DNA of 64,000 nucleotides from Paenibacillus sp. UNC499MF (GTDB taxonomy: Bacteria; Bacillota; Bacilli; Paenibacillales; NBRC-103111), in assembly GCF_900107975.1 (NCBI RefSeq), contig NZ_FNVF01000004.1, positions 310,001 through 374,000 of the forward strand, written 5' to 3'. The position numbers and the translations under genes are program-made. Under the pieces are notes generated by a model that had not been told where the DNA came from, did not search any database, and worked only from the letters and a program-made list of their open reading frames with translations. This document shows, piece after piece, positions 7,663-15,722 of this stretch. How positions within the stretch are numbered: position 1 is the first letter of the stretch; every line of letters starts with the position of its first letter.

Positions 7663-9114
7663 TCAGCGGGCAAGCCTGCGGATCAGAACGGAAAGTTTCA
7701 GCAGTCCCTTTTCCAGATCCTCGAAAGAAGCGTAAGAATACGAAATCCGGAGATAAGGGCCGGGGAGAGGATCGTACAGGCTTCCGGGATTCAGAAGGAT
7801 GCCTTCCTGAAGTCCCTTCTCAAACAACTCTCTCATGGAAAGGGAGGGGGTCAGTTTGAGCCAGATGTAAAAGCCTCCCGAAGGAACCTCCCAGGAAGCG
7901 ATATCCTTGAACCCGCTGTCCAGCAGCTCCAGGGTCCGGTTGCGGCGCTTCCGCATTTCCGTACGGACTGTCTCCAGATGCGGCGCATATAACCCGCCGG
8001 AGAGAAGCTCGGCGGCCGCCCACTGCGACAGTGAGCTGGAGCCGTAGTCTGTCTGCATCTTAAGGTCGGCCAGCCGATCGATGACGGCTTCGGGTCCGAC
8101 CACCCAGCCGATGCGCAGGCCGGGACTCCATGTCTTGGACAGGCTCCCGAGGTGGAGGACCAGTCCGCTTCTGTCCATCGCTTTCAGGGGCGGAGGCGGG
8201 GGCTCGTCGAGCCAGAGCTCGCGGTACACGTCATCTTCTATGACGGGAAGCTGCGCTTTCTCGCACGCGTCAAGCAGCTCTTTTCTCCGTTCCTCCGGCA
8301 TCAGGGTGCCGGTCGGATTATGAAAAGACGGGATCGTATAGAGCATGGCTCCCTTGGTACGTTTGGCCAGCTCCGGGATGCGGTCCGCCATTATTCCGCG
8401 CTCATCCATAGGAAGGCCGCATAGTCGGACCCCGGCCGATTGGAACATATGGAGCGAGAACAAGTAGGACGGCTTCTCCAGCAGCAGGGTGGAGCCCGGC
8501 GGCGATAGGCCCAGAGAAATGAGCTGGAGCGCCTGCAGAGCTCCCGAGACGATCAGAATGGACGAAGGCGAGGCTTGGATGCCGCTTGTGCCCAGATAAG
8601 CGCTGACCTTCTCCCGGAGGGGGAGAAGACCCTTCGGCTCCTCGTAGCCGAGCGAAGTCATGCGGCCCGGCAGCCTCTCCAGCACTTTTCTCGTCATTTC
8701 ATGGGGGTGAAGGTCGGGAGAAAGTTCTCCCGTTCCCAGCCTGATAATGCCCGGTGTAAATTCCGCCCGGTTGATCTCGCGGACCATCGCCCGGTTAGGC
8801 CGGTGGACGCCCGATTGCACGTAGGAGGGCCAGTCGGGAGCAGCGGCCGGCGCGAGCAGCGTCCAGGAATTGTTGACGACCCGCGTGCCGCTTCCGCTGC
8901 GTCCCTCCAGAATTCCGTCGGCGATCAGCTCGTCAATGGCCGCCACGACGGTGCTGCGGTTGACCTCGAAGACCGCGGCCATAGTCCGCTGAGGCGGGAT
9001 TTTCACGCCTACGGGCCACTCGCCGTTTTCGATTTTGCTTATAATGTACTGCTTGATTTGAAGAGATAAGGGGATGGAAGAAGCCCTGTCGGGTTTCCAG
9101 CTGCTGTCCTGCAT
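7663..9114 (-). CDS. MocR/PdxR-type regulator (GntR HTH fused to class I aminotransferase)
   Basis: 483 residues. The first 80 or so are a GntR winged helix (IPLSLQIKQYIISKIENGEW, then PPQRTMAAVFEVNRSTVVAA). A linker leads into a fold-type I aminotransferase domain covering the rest (GALQALQLISLGL, YTIPSFHNPTGTLMPEERR, IEDDVYRELW). The PLP-binding lysine is K327 in GSLSKTWSPGLRIGW. Such proteins sense PLP or an amino-acid adduct and often control the divergently transcribed neighbour, here a LysE exporter 193 bases away. The frame is open to 9225, but AGGAA seven bases before the ATG at 9114 and the position of the HTH support the shorter start. Confidence 0.9.
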   Translation of the reverse strand: MQDSSWKPDRASSIPLSLQIKQYIISKIENGEWPVGVKIPPQRTMAAVFEVNRSTVVAAIDELIADGILEGRSGSGTRVVNNSWTLLAPAAAPDWPSYVQSGVHRPNRAMVREINRAEFTPGIIRLGTGELSPDLHPHEMTRKVLERLPGRMTSLGYEEPKGLLPLREKVSAYLGTSGIQASPSSILIVSGALQALQLISLGLSPPGSTLLLEKPSYLFSLHMFQSAGVRLCGLPMDERGIMADRIPELAKRTKGAMLYTIPSFHNPTGTLMPEERRKELLDACEKAQLPVIEDDVYRELWLDEPPPPPLKAMDRSGLVLHLGSLSKTWSPGLRIGWVVGPEAVIDRLADLKMQTDYGSSSLSQWAAAELLSGGLYAPHLETVRTEMRKRRNRTLELLDSGFKDIASWEVPSGGFYIWLKLTPSLSMRELFEKGLQEGILLNPGSLYDPLPGPYLRISYSYASFEDLEKGLLKLSVLIRRLAR

Positions 9115-9217
9115 GACGGTTCCTGCTTTCATGGGAATAGCGGATTCTGAAACGCGCTTCCGTACTAAGCCGGTTGCGGTCCGATGGTTCCAGTATAACG
9201 CTTGGTTGGCTCCCGAT

Positions 9218-9233
9218 CCATCCAAATGGATGG
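9218..9233. promoter_or_regulatory. inverted repeat between the MocR and LysE genes, candidate operator
   Basis: CCATCC-AAAT-GGATGG is a perfect six-pair dyad in the 193-base divergent intergenic region. Related half-sites (GATGGTTCC, CCGATCCATCC) lie next to it at about 9183 and 9214. On the minus strand a TTATACT at about 9193-9199 could serve as the -10 of the regulator gene. Binding by the MocR protein is inferred from position only. Confidence 0.5.
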
Positions 9234-9307
9234 AGACAAAAGGCGATCTTTCTATATCATGAAGAGGGTAAACAAGAGACTAACCGTGGAGAAATGGAGG
9301 AATCGGC

Positions 9308-9937
9308 ATGATGCTGACGGCTGCGGCTGCCCTGCACGGCCTGATACTGGCTTTGGGGCTTATTTTGCCTCTCGGGGTGCAGAACGTATTTATTTTCAAC
9401 CAAGGGGCTTTGCACCAAAAATATACCCGCGCCCTTCCGGCCGTTCTGGCCGCTTCGGTCTGCGACACGGTTCTGATCGGTTTGGCGGTTTTCGGCGTTT
9501 CCGTGCTCGTTCTGAAAATCTGGTGGATCAAAACCTTGCTCATGAGTGCGGGCGTAATATTTCTTGCCTATATGGGCTGGACAACGTGGAAGAGCGCTTC
9601 GCGCGAGGAAGGGAACGAACCGGCGGCCGGTGATGAGGCACGTTACCCCGCACGCAAGCAGATCGCATTCGCCGCTTCGGTTTCCCTGCTGAATCCTCAT
9701 GCCATCCTGGATACGGTAGGTGTGATCGGGACGAGTTCCCTGCAGTATACCGGTACGCATAAGTGGGGGTTCACTCTGGCATGTATTCTTGTTTCCTGGG
9801 TCTGGTTCTTGGGACTGGCCGCGCTGGGCTGGCTGACGGGCCGTGCAAGCGGGTCCGCCCGGTTCACGGCGGTACTAGGCAAGGTGTCGGCCATTGTGAT
9901 GTGGCTGTCGGCCGGTTATATTGTATTTTCTTTTTAA
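9308..9937 (+). CDS. LysE/ArgO family amino-acid exporter
   Basis: A 209-residue membrane protein with about six hydrophobic segments. It has the family's N-terminal signature (LGLILPLGVQNVFIFNQGAL) and the conserved SLLNPHAILDTVGVIG near residues 122-137. Family members export basic amino acids such as lysine and arginine. A GGAGG lies upstream of the ATG (a second ATG follows immediately). Divergent transcription from a MocR regulator suggests induction by an amino acid or PLP-related signal. Substrate not determined. Confidence 0.9.
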   Translation: MMLTAAAALHGLILALGLILPLGVQNVFIFNQGALHQKYTRALPAVLAASVCDTVLIGLAVFGVSVLVLKIWWIKTLLMSAGVIFLAYMGWTTWKSASREEGNEPAAGDEARYPARKQIAFAASVSLLNPHAILDTVGVIGTSSLQYTGTHKWGFTLACILVSWVWFLGLAALGWLTGRASGSARFTAVLGKVSAIVMWLSAGYIVFSF

Positions 9938-10024
9938 TGTTCGTGTTTTGGTCGCTTTAGTGATTTTTTTCTTTGTGAAATCGTCATTTACAAAAAATAA
10001 ACCGAATATTTAATCGGATTTAGG

Positions 10025-10053
10025 TTGACTTTGAACATAAATTTCGTTAACCT
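10025..10053 (+). promoter_or_regulatory. promoter for the purine-riboswitch transcript
   Basis: TTGACT (10025-10030), a 17-base spacer, then TAACCT (10048-10053). A start near 10060 would place the small GGGGTAATTGCCCC hairpin and the purine aptamer at the 5' end of the message. Confidence 0.7.
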
Positions 10054-10098
10054 GTTTAAGGGGTAATTGCCCCGCCAACAACTTAATTTGCGTTTTAC

Positions 10099-10207
10099 CT
10101 ATTCGTATATCTTTGGCAATACGGGCCAGAGGTCTCTACAAGGAACCGAAAATTCCTGGCTACGAATGGACGGTTTTTCCGTACCATTCGAAGGCCGGGA
10201 TTTTTTT
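10099..10207 (+). promoter_or_regulatory. purine riboswitch, guanine-type aptamer, with overlapping terminator
   Basis: The aptamer spans 10101-10167. P1 is ATTCGTA/TACGAAT; P2 is CTTTGGC/GCCAGAG closing loop AATACGG; J2/3 is TCTCTAC; P3 is AAGGA/TTCCT with loop ACCGAAAA. Every spacing equals that of the xpt aptamer. The ligand-contacting bases are all present: U22 (10108), U47 (10133), U51 (10137) and C74 (10160). C74 predicts guanine or hypoxanthine rather than adenine. The expression platform is a hairpin in which 10155-10160 pairs with 10194-10199 and 10164-10169 with 10184-10189, followed by seven T. It consumes the 3' strands of P3 and P1, so terminator and aptamer exclude each other and ligand should switch the gene on, as in pbuE. 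Confidence 0.9.
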
Positions 10208-10260
10208 GCGCGCCCGGCTTAAAACCTGATACCTTTCATAACTGACTGGGGGATACGATC

Positions 10261-11700
10261 ATGAGCAACCGTTACGACGTCATTATTGTGGGGGCCGGAC
10301 CGGCCGGGATATTCGCTGCCTATGAATTTTCATTAAAAACACCGCACCTTAAAGTGCTGCTTGTAGATAAAGGGCATGACATCGACAGCCGCCGCTGTCC
10401 GATCCTGGAAGAAAAGATCAAGCTGTGTCCGCCTGCCGCGGGACGCAAGGAATTCGCGGGCTGTCTGCCCGCATGCTCGATTACCGCAGGTTTCGGCGGA
10501 GCGGGGGCTTACAGTGACGGCAAGTTCAACATTACGACGGAATTCGGAGGCTGGCTGACGGACTATCTGCCGCCATCCCGCGTTTTGGATCTCATCCGGT
10601 ATGTGGATGACATCAACCTGAAGCACGGGGCACAGCAGACGCTGACCGATCCGCTGACGGACGTCGTGTCTTCCATTGAGAACCGTGCCTATGCGGCGGG
10701 ACTCAAGCTCCTCCGGGCGCAGGTCCGCCATCTCGGGACGGAGCAGAATCTTGAAATCCTCCGTTCGATCAATACGTACCTGAAAACAAAAGTGGACATG
10801 CGTTTCAAAACGGAAGTGGCCGATCTGCTGACGAGCAAAACGGCCGAAGGCCATAAGATCCGGGGCATTGTGCTCAGCAGCGGGGAAGAGATCGAAGCCG
10901 ATTCCGTGGTCGTAGTGCCGGGCCGCGACGGGTCCGCATGGCTGACGAACGTTCTGCGCAAGCGCCGCCTGAAAATGTACAACAACCAGGTCGATGTCGG
11001 CGTCCGCGTGGAAACATCTGATGTCGTGATGCAGGAAATCAACAAGCATCTGTACGAAGGCAAATTCATTTTCAACACGTCGGTCGGCACCCGTGTCCGC
11101 ACCTTCTGCAGCAATCCTTCGGGACATGTTGTCGTGGAAAATCACAGCGGCGTCATGGCGGCCAACGGCCACGCATACAAAGATCCGGCGCTCGGTTCGC
11201 GGAACACGAACTTTGCCCTGCTGGTCTCGCATCAGTTTACGGAGCCGTTTGATAAACCGAACGAATACGCACGAGAGATTTGCAAACGTGCCAACGATCT
11301 CTCCAACGGAGGCGTCATCGTACAGAAATACGGCGACATTATCCGCGGCCGCCGCTCTACGGAAGGCCGGATCAAGGAAGGATTTCTGGAGCCGACATTG
11401 AAAGAAGCCGTTCCCGGCGATCTGGGACTCGTTCTTCCTTACAATACGATGAAGAGCCTGGTCGAAATGGTAGAGGCACTGGAAAAAGTAACGCCGGGCA
11501 TCGCGTCCGAGCATACGCTTTTTTACGGCGTGGAGGCGAAATTTTACTCTGCCCGTCCGAAGCTCACCGAGCAGCTCGAAACCGAAATCGCCGGTTTGTA
11601 CTGCGGCGGGGACGGAGCGGGCGTAACGCGGGGACTGGCCCAGGCGGGAGCGGCGGGCGTATGGATCGCCCGTGCGGTAGCGGAACGGGCTCAAGGTTGA
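10261..11700 (+). CDS. FAD-dependent oxidoreductase of the COG2509 type, under purine riboswitch control
   Basis: 479 residues, cytosolic. An N-terminal dinucleotide-binding motif VIIVGAGPAGIFAAYEF (residues 7-23) is followed by a cysteine-containing segment (RRCPILEEKIKLCPPAAGRK, then CLPACS) and GGAGAYSDGKFNI, characteristic of the uncharacterised FAD-dependent dehydrogenase family COG2509. The C-terminal FAD motif is LYCGGDGAGVTRGLAQAGAA. No substrate is established for this family to my knowledge. Its only recognisable control element is the purine riboswitch in its 5' leader, which hints at a role linked to purine (guanine, hypoxanthine or xanthine) metabolism. GGGGG precedes the ATG. 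Confidence 0.85.
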   Translation: MSNRYDVIIVGAGPAGIFAAYEFSLKTPHLKVLLVDKGHDIDSRRCPILEEKIKLCPPAAGRKEFAGCLPACSITAGFGGAGAYSDGKFNITTEFGGWLTDYLPPSRVLDLIRYVDDINLKHGAQQTLTDPLTDVVSSIENRAYAAGLKLLRAQVRHLGTEQNLEILRSINTYLKTKVDMRFKTEVADLLTSKTAEGHKIRGIVLSSGEEIEADSVVVVPGRDGSAWLTNVLRKRRLKMYNNQVDVGVRVETSDVVMQEINKHLYEGKFIFNTSVGTRVRTFCSNPSGHVVVENHSGVMAANGHAYKDPALGSRNTNFALLVSHQFTEPFDKPNEYAREICKRANDLSNGGVIVQKYGDIIRGRRSTEGRIKEGFLEPTLKEAVPGDLGLVLPYNTMKSLVEMVEALEKVTPGIASEHTLFYGVEAKFYSARPKLTEQLETEIAGLYCGGDGAGVTRGLAQAGAAGVWIARAVAERAQG

Positions 11701-12038
11701 GCCTGAGCGGGCTTTAGGGCGGATGAATCGCCGAGCTGACCTAGTTGTGTGTTAGCCGGGAAGCGTCATGGTCCGATAACCTGCTGCGTTAGACGCGTGC
11801 TGCGAATCGGACAAGCCGAACCGGACTCGGCGCGTGCGGTTTTAATGAAGCAAGCCCTGTAGACGGAATTCGTCTGCAGGGCTTTTTAGTGCACGCGAAG
11901 CCGGGCGGATGGAGTATGAGAGGGCTGTCATAAGCAAGCCGCTCATGCCGGGTACCCCCGCCGGAAACAACCAGAGAAAACAGCGTGCTAGGAATAACGG
12001 AGGGTGCTGCGAGAAGCGGCGCACTAAACGTTACCCGC
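11701..12038. other. intergenic region between convergent genes
   Basis: About 340 bases between the flavoprotein gene and a convergent methyltransferase gene. Apart from the terminator at 11852-11886, I see no convincing gene, promoter or RNA. Short open frames here lack ribosome sites and recognisable protein. Confidence 0.5.
11852..11886 (+). terminator. intrinsic terminator of the flavoprotein gene
   Basis: AAGCCCTG-T-AGACG-GAATT-CGTCT-GCAGGGCTT forms a long stem followed by TTTTTA. It is 150 bases after the flavoprotein stop. Confidence 0.75.
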
Positions 12039-12737
12039 TTACGTACCCGCCGGCATATGCAGCCACCAGATCCCGGCACACTCCGGGAGGGTGACCCAGC
12101 GGTTCCGTACGGTTTTCGCCGCCAGCTCATCTCCGAAGAAGAAGCGTGCCATTTCTTCGGCTTCCTTCAGGGAGGCAAAGGTGTAGTCCAGACGGAACGT
12201 CTCGTGGGCAAAGCCGTATTTTTGTGTCAGCAGCGCATAGTAAGGCTTCAGGAAAGCGGGAGGGTCCGGAACCTCAGTGCCGGTGCCCATCGTTTCCAGC
12301 AGAATGAGAGTTCCTCCGGGACGCAGTACCCTTCTCATCTCGGCAAGAGCTTGCGCCACGTTTGCTTCCCAGTCCGGGACGTCGGGGCCCGCGAGGTAGC
12401 AGAGGCTCCAGCCGCAGACGAGAAGATCGGCGGAGTCATCCGCCAGAGGGAGACTGCGGTGGTCGGCGGCCGTGCAGCGCCAGTTCGTCAGCCCTGCCTG
12501 CCGGAGCTTGGAGGCGGTGACCTCCAGCATGCCGGAAGAGGCGTCCAGGGCGGTGACCGATGCCGCCTTCGATGCCAAAACGGCCGTCAGGCGGCCCGTT
12601 CCCGCTCCGAGGTCCACGATATCCAGCCCTTCATACGGCCGGATACGTTTTATCCTTTCTTCCAAGCCGGGCTGTCTGGAGATCATCCGGTCATACAGAT
12701 GAGTCTGATTGCGGTAAATGTCGGTATGGTCGGGCAT
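12039..12737 (-). CDS. class I SAM-dependent methyltransferase
   Basis: 232 residues. Motif I is IVDLGAGTGRL (residues 40-50), the acidic end of strand 2 is VTALDASSGML, and motif IV-like DLLVCGWSLCYL and RRVLRPGGTLILLETMG complete the Rossmann fold of the Methyltransf_11/25 group. Substrate unknown. It lies downstream of, and on the same strand as, a MerR-methyltransferase fusion, with 168 bases between them. Confidence 0.85.
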   Translation of the reverse strand: MPDHTDIYRNQTHLYDRMISRQPGLEERIKRIRPYEGLDIVDLGAGTGRLTAVLASKAASVTALDASSGMLEVTASKLRQAGLTNWRCTAADHRSLPLADDSADLLVCGWSLCYLAGPDVPDWEANVAQALAEMRRVLRPGGTLILLETMGTGTEVPDPPAFLKPYYALLTQKYGFAHETFRLDYTFASLKEAEEMARFFFGDELAAKTVRNRWVTLPECAGIWWLHMPAGT

Positions 12738-12905
12738 GCGGTTCGTTCCTCCATTTGTGTAATAAGAATGAATGTGGAATGAGATTCCTTCTATACCCTA
12801 AGCGTTAACGCAGCGGCAAGGTCAAGGGGGAGTAGACAAAATGGAGCTTAACGGTACAAGACGGAAAGCCAGCCCGGACCCGGCATTTCTGGTGAAGCCC
12901 CTATA

Positions 12906-13913
12906 TTACACAAACCCGCGCCGGGCCGCCGCCAGATAAAGCTCGGGTGAAAGCTTGAGGCACTTGCTTTCAAACCCGTTTGGAGCAAACCAGTCCAAAA
13001 AATCCAACTCACAGGCCGCCGAACCCAAACGATCTTTGCCGGCTGGAACTTTTCCGCCGGGACTCCTGTTTATGAATCCCGTAATCGCTATGCGGCCCTG
13101 CGGCTTAAGAACCCTGGCCATTTCGCTCAGTGCCAATAGCTGCTGCCTGCCGGACAAATGGTGAAACGCAAAGCTGCTCACCACAAAATCGAACTGCCCT
13201 TCCGTGTAGGGAATAGCAAGAAAATTGCCGATCTTGGCCGTCATGGCCGGAAATTTGGAGCGGCAAATACGAAGCATTTCCTTGGATTGGTCGATTCCGT
13301 TCATGACGGCACCGCGTTCCATCAACAATCCGGCGAGATTGCCGGTCCCGGTGCCCAGATCAAGCCCCGTTTCTCCGGGTGCCGGATTGATTTCCTCCAC
13401 GGTCCGTTCCAGTGCCTCCCGGTAACCGGGATAGGCCGAATCCCCGCTCCATACCCGCTCGTCGTGAGAAGAAGCCAGCTCGTCGAAGTTCCAGCGGTCC
13501 TCCCAGTTGCGGAGCTCCCGGACTTCGCGGGAATCCTGGGCCAGCCGGTAAAACTCCTCCAAAGGAAGCCCCCGGCTCCGCTGCAAGAGTCCGATCATAT
13601 GATCGGTCGTTTGCAGGGTTTGCCTGGTCTCCAGCATGCGGGCGTAGAGGACCGAGCGCTGCAGCTCGAGATAATGGAGCAGTTCCTCGTGCCCGCCACG
13701 TTCCACCTGCACCAGAGCGGCTTGAATATCGCTTACGGACATGCCGGATTCGCGCAGGGCGACGATCGTCTGCAGCCTCCAGATTTCTTGTTCGGTAAAA
13801 GACCGGTAACCGCTGGAGAGTTCCTTGCCGGGTGCGACCAGCCCTTTTTCTTCGTAAAAGCGGATAGCCCGAGCCGATATTCCCAGCCGTTTGGCGGCTT
13901 CCTTGATATGCAT
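12906..13913 (-). CDS. MerR-family HTH fused to a SAM methyltransferase domain
   Basis: 335 residues. Residues 1-70 are a MerR winged helix (MHIKEAAKRLGISARAIRFY, then SSGYRSFTEQEIWRLQTI), and 71-112 form the dimerisation helix. From about 150 onward a class I methyltransferase domain replaces the usual effector-binding domain: TGLDLGTGTGNLAG (182-195), GIDQSKEML, VVSSFAFHHLS and RVLKPQGRIAITGF. The effector may thus be SAM or a methyl acceptor. The upstream promoter has the 19-base spacer and dyad of MerR-activated promoters, suggesting autoregulation. GGAGG lies just before the ATG. Confidence 0.87.
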   Translation of the reverse strand: MHIKEAAKRLGISARAIRFYEEKGLVAPGKELSSGYRSFTEQEIWRLQTIVALRESGMSVSDIQAALVQVERGGHEELLHYLELQRSVLYARMLETRQTLQTTDHMIGLLQRSRGLPLEEFYRLAQDSREVRELRNWEDRWNFDELASSHDERVWSGDSAYPGYREALERTVEEINPAPGETGLDLGTGTGNLAGLLMERGAVMNGIDQSKEMLRICRSKFPAMTAKIGNFLAIPYTEGQFDFVVSSFAFHHLSGRQQLLALSEMARVLKPQGRIAITGFINRSPGGKVPAGKDRLGSAACELDFLDWFAPNGFESKCLKLSPELYLAAARRGFV

Positions 13914-13973
13914 AGCGGTTTCCTCCCGTAGTTCAACCGGCCGAGCGCCGGAAATTGCCCTTTCTCTTCCTCC

Positions 13974-14004
13974 ATCGTAAACCTTTCCGTAACGTCAAGG
14001 TAAA
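13974..14004 (-). promoter_or_regulatory. MerR-type promoter with operator in a 19-base spacer
   Basis: On the minus strand a -35-like TTTACC (14004-13999) and a -10-like TACGAT (13979-13974) are separated by exactly 19 bases. The spacer and -35 edge contain the dyad CCTTgaCGTTACGGaAAGG (14000-13982). A long spacer with a central dyad is the hallmark of promoters that MerR proteins untwist. It drives the MerR-methyltransferase gene itself. Confidence 0.7.
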
Positions 14005-14153
14005 CCTTTTTTCCGGGGCAGTCCGTGGATCTGTCCGAAAGTTTAATTTTGTGATTCAGCCTCTTATACTGTTTAGTAGAGGATTAAATAGAATAAGAGA
14101 GTGAGACCGGATTTTTTCCGAACCGAACCCACCCGTTTAAGGAGGTCCAAACG

Positions 14154-15722
14154 ATGCGAATCGTATCAGGCGAAGAAATGTACGAAATCGACCGTCAAAC
14201 CGTGAACCTCATCGGATTAAGCGCCGACACGCTCATGGAAAGCGCAGGCCGGGCGGCCGCTTCCCTTCTGCTGGAGCGGATTCCGCCGGAGGCGAAGGTT
14301 GTCGTGCTTTCCGGGGCGGGAAGCAACGGCGGGGACGGAATCGTAATTGCCCGAGTTCTGAAGGCGCACGGCCGGCCCGTTTCTCTGTGGCTGATTCCGC
14401 CAAGGGACAAAATCAGAGGGGCCGCCGCGGCCGCTTTGTCCGTTTACGAAAAATCAGGCTATACCGCTTCCGATTACAGGGGCTCCGAAGCCGGGCTGGA
14501 ACGCGAGCTTGAGCGTGCGGACGCCATTGTCGACGCCCTGCTCGGCATCGGGGTGAACGGCCCTCTCCGCGAGCCGTACCGGAAGCTGATCGGGAAGATC
14601 AACGAGCAGCGCGCGGAGATCTACGCGATTGATCTCCCGAGCGGTGTTCCCGCGGACGGGGGACCCGTCGAAGCGGCCGTCCGGGCGGATGCCACCGTGA
14701 CCATCCAGTACCCGAAGCTCGGAACGTTCACGAATCCGTCGGCTTCTTACGTCGGCGAGCTGCTCGTCGCCGACATCGGCATCCCGCCGGCCGCCGCCGC
14801 AGACCTTGCCCGCCGTGCCCTGTGGACGCTGGCGGACGTGCGGCGGACTCTGCCGCGCCGGGAAGCGTCCTCGCACAAAGGGACGCACGGCAGGCTGCTG
14901 GTGGCCGGCGGGTCCCTGCCGATGCCCGGAGCCGTCGTGCTCGCATCCCGCGCGGCCCTCCGAAGCGGAGCCGGGCTCGTGACGGTGGCGGTGCCGGACT
15001 GCATCCACGCGATTGCGGCGGGGCATTACCCGGAGGCGATGTATCTGCCTTCACCGTCGGAGGACGGTTACTTCCGGGGCGAGCTGCCGCTGGACGGCGC
15101 CTCCTTCGGCTTCATCGCCGCAGGGCCCGGCCTCGGCCGCACAGCGGGCGGCCGGGCTGTCGTGGAACAGGTGCTGCGCCAGGACGTGCCGGTCCTGCTG
15201 GATGCGGACGCCCTGTTCCACGCCGCAGAGCTTCTGCCGCTGCTGCGGAAGCGCACCAAGCCTACGGTGCTGACGCCGCATCCGGGCGAAATGGCCTGGC
15301 TCGCAGGCAGCACCGCCGCGGCGGTGGAGGACGACAGGTTCGGCGTGTCCGCCCGCTTTGCGGCCGAGAACGGCGCCTATGTCGTCCTGAAGGGGCCGCA
15401 CACGATCGTTGCGGCCCCGGACGGCACGCAGCACGTCAACACGACGGGCAGCGCCGCACTGGCCAAGGGCGGCTCCGGCGATGTGCTGACCGGCATCGCG
15501 GCGGCGTTTCTTCTTCAGCACGAGGATGTTCTGGAGGCCGTCAGCAATGCCGTGTTCATCCACGGGCTCGCTGCCAGTCTGCTGACGGAGGAACGCCACT
15601 CCCTTGCGGATGTTCTGGCCAGCGACGTAATCGAAAGTATCCCGGCGGCATTCCGGTATATTTACGGAGATGAGGGAGGCGCGGAAAGGAAGCGGAAGAG
15701 ATCCGGTGTCCGCTTCTTGTAG
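14154..15722 (+). CDS. nnr: bifunctional NAD(P)HX epimerase / ADP-dependent NAD(P)HX dehydratase
   Basis: 522 residues, the usual fused length. The N-terminal YjeF-type epimerase domain (1 to about 215) has LMESAGRAAASLLLE, VLSGAGSNGGDGIVIARVL, DALLGIGVNGPLREPY and AIDLPSGVPAD. The C-terminal ribokinase-like dehydratase domain (about 235-505) has HKGTHGRLLVAGGS, AAGPGLGR, DADAL, TPHPGEMAWL and the nucleotide-site motif NTTGSAALAKGGSGDVLTGI. Together they repair hydrated NADH and NADPH. AAGGAGG precedes the ATG. The final 25 residues are basic (AERKRKRSG) and probably not conserved. Confidence 0.95.
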   Translation: MRIVSGEEMYEIDRQTVNLIGLSADTLMESAGRAAASLLLERIPPEAKVVVLSGAGSNGGDGIVIARVLKAHGRPVSLWLIPPRDKIRGAAAAALSVYEKSGYTASDYRGSEAGLERELERADAIVDALLGIGVNGPLREPYRKLIGKINEQRAEIYAIDLPSGVPADGGPVEAAVRADATVTIQYPKLGTFTNPSASYVGELLVADIGIPPAAAADLARRALWTLADVRRTLPRREASSHKGTHGRLLVAGGSLPMPGAVVLASRAALRSGAGLVTVAVPDCIHAIAAGHYPEAMYLPSPSEDGYFRGELPLDGASFGFIAAGPGLGRTAGGRAVVEQVLRQDVPVLLDADALFHAAELLPLLRKRTKPTVLTPHPGEMAWLAGSTAAAVEDDRFGVSARFAAENGAYVVLKGPHTIVAAPDGTQHVNTTGSAALAKGGSGDVLTGIAAAFLLQHEDVLEAVSNAVFIHGLAASLLTEERHSLADVLASDVIESIPAAFRYIYGDEGGAERKRKRSGVRFL

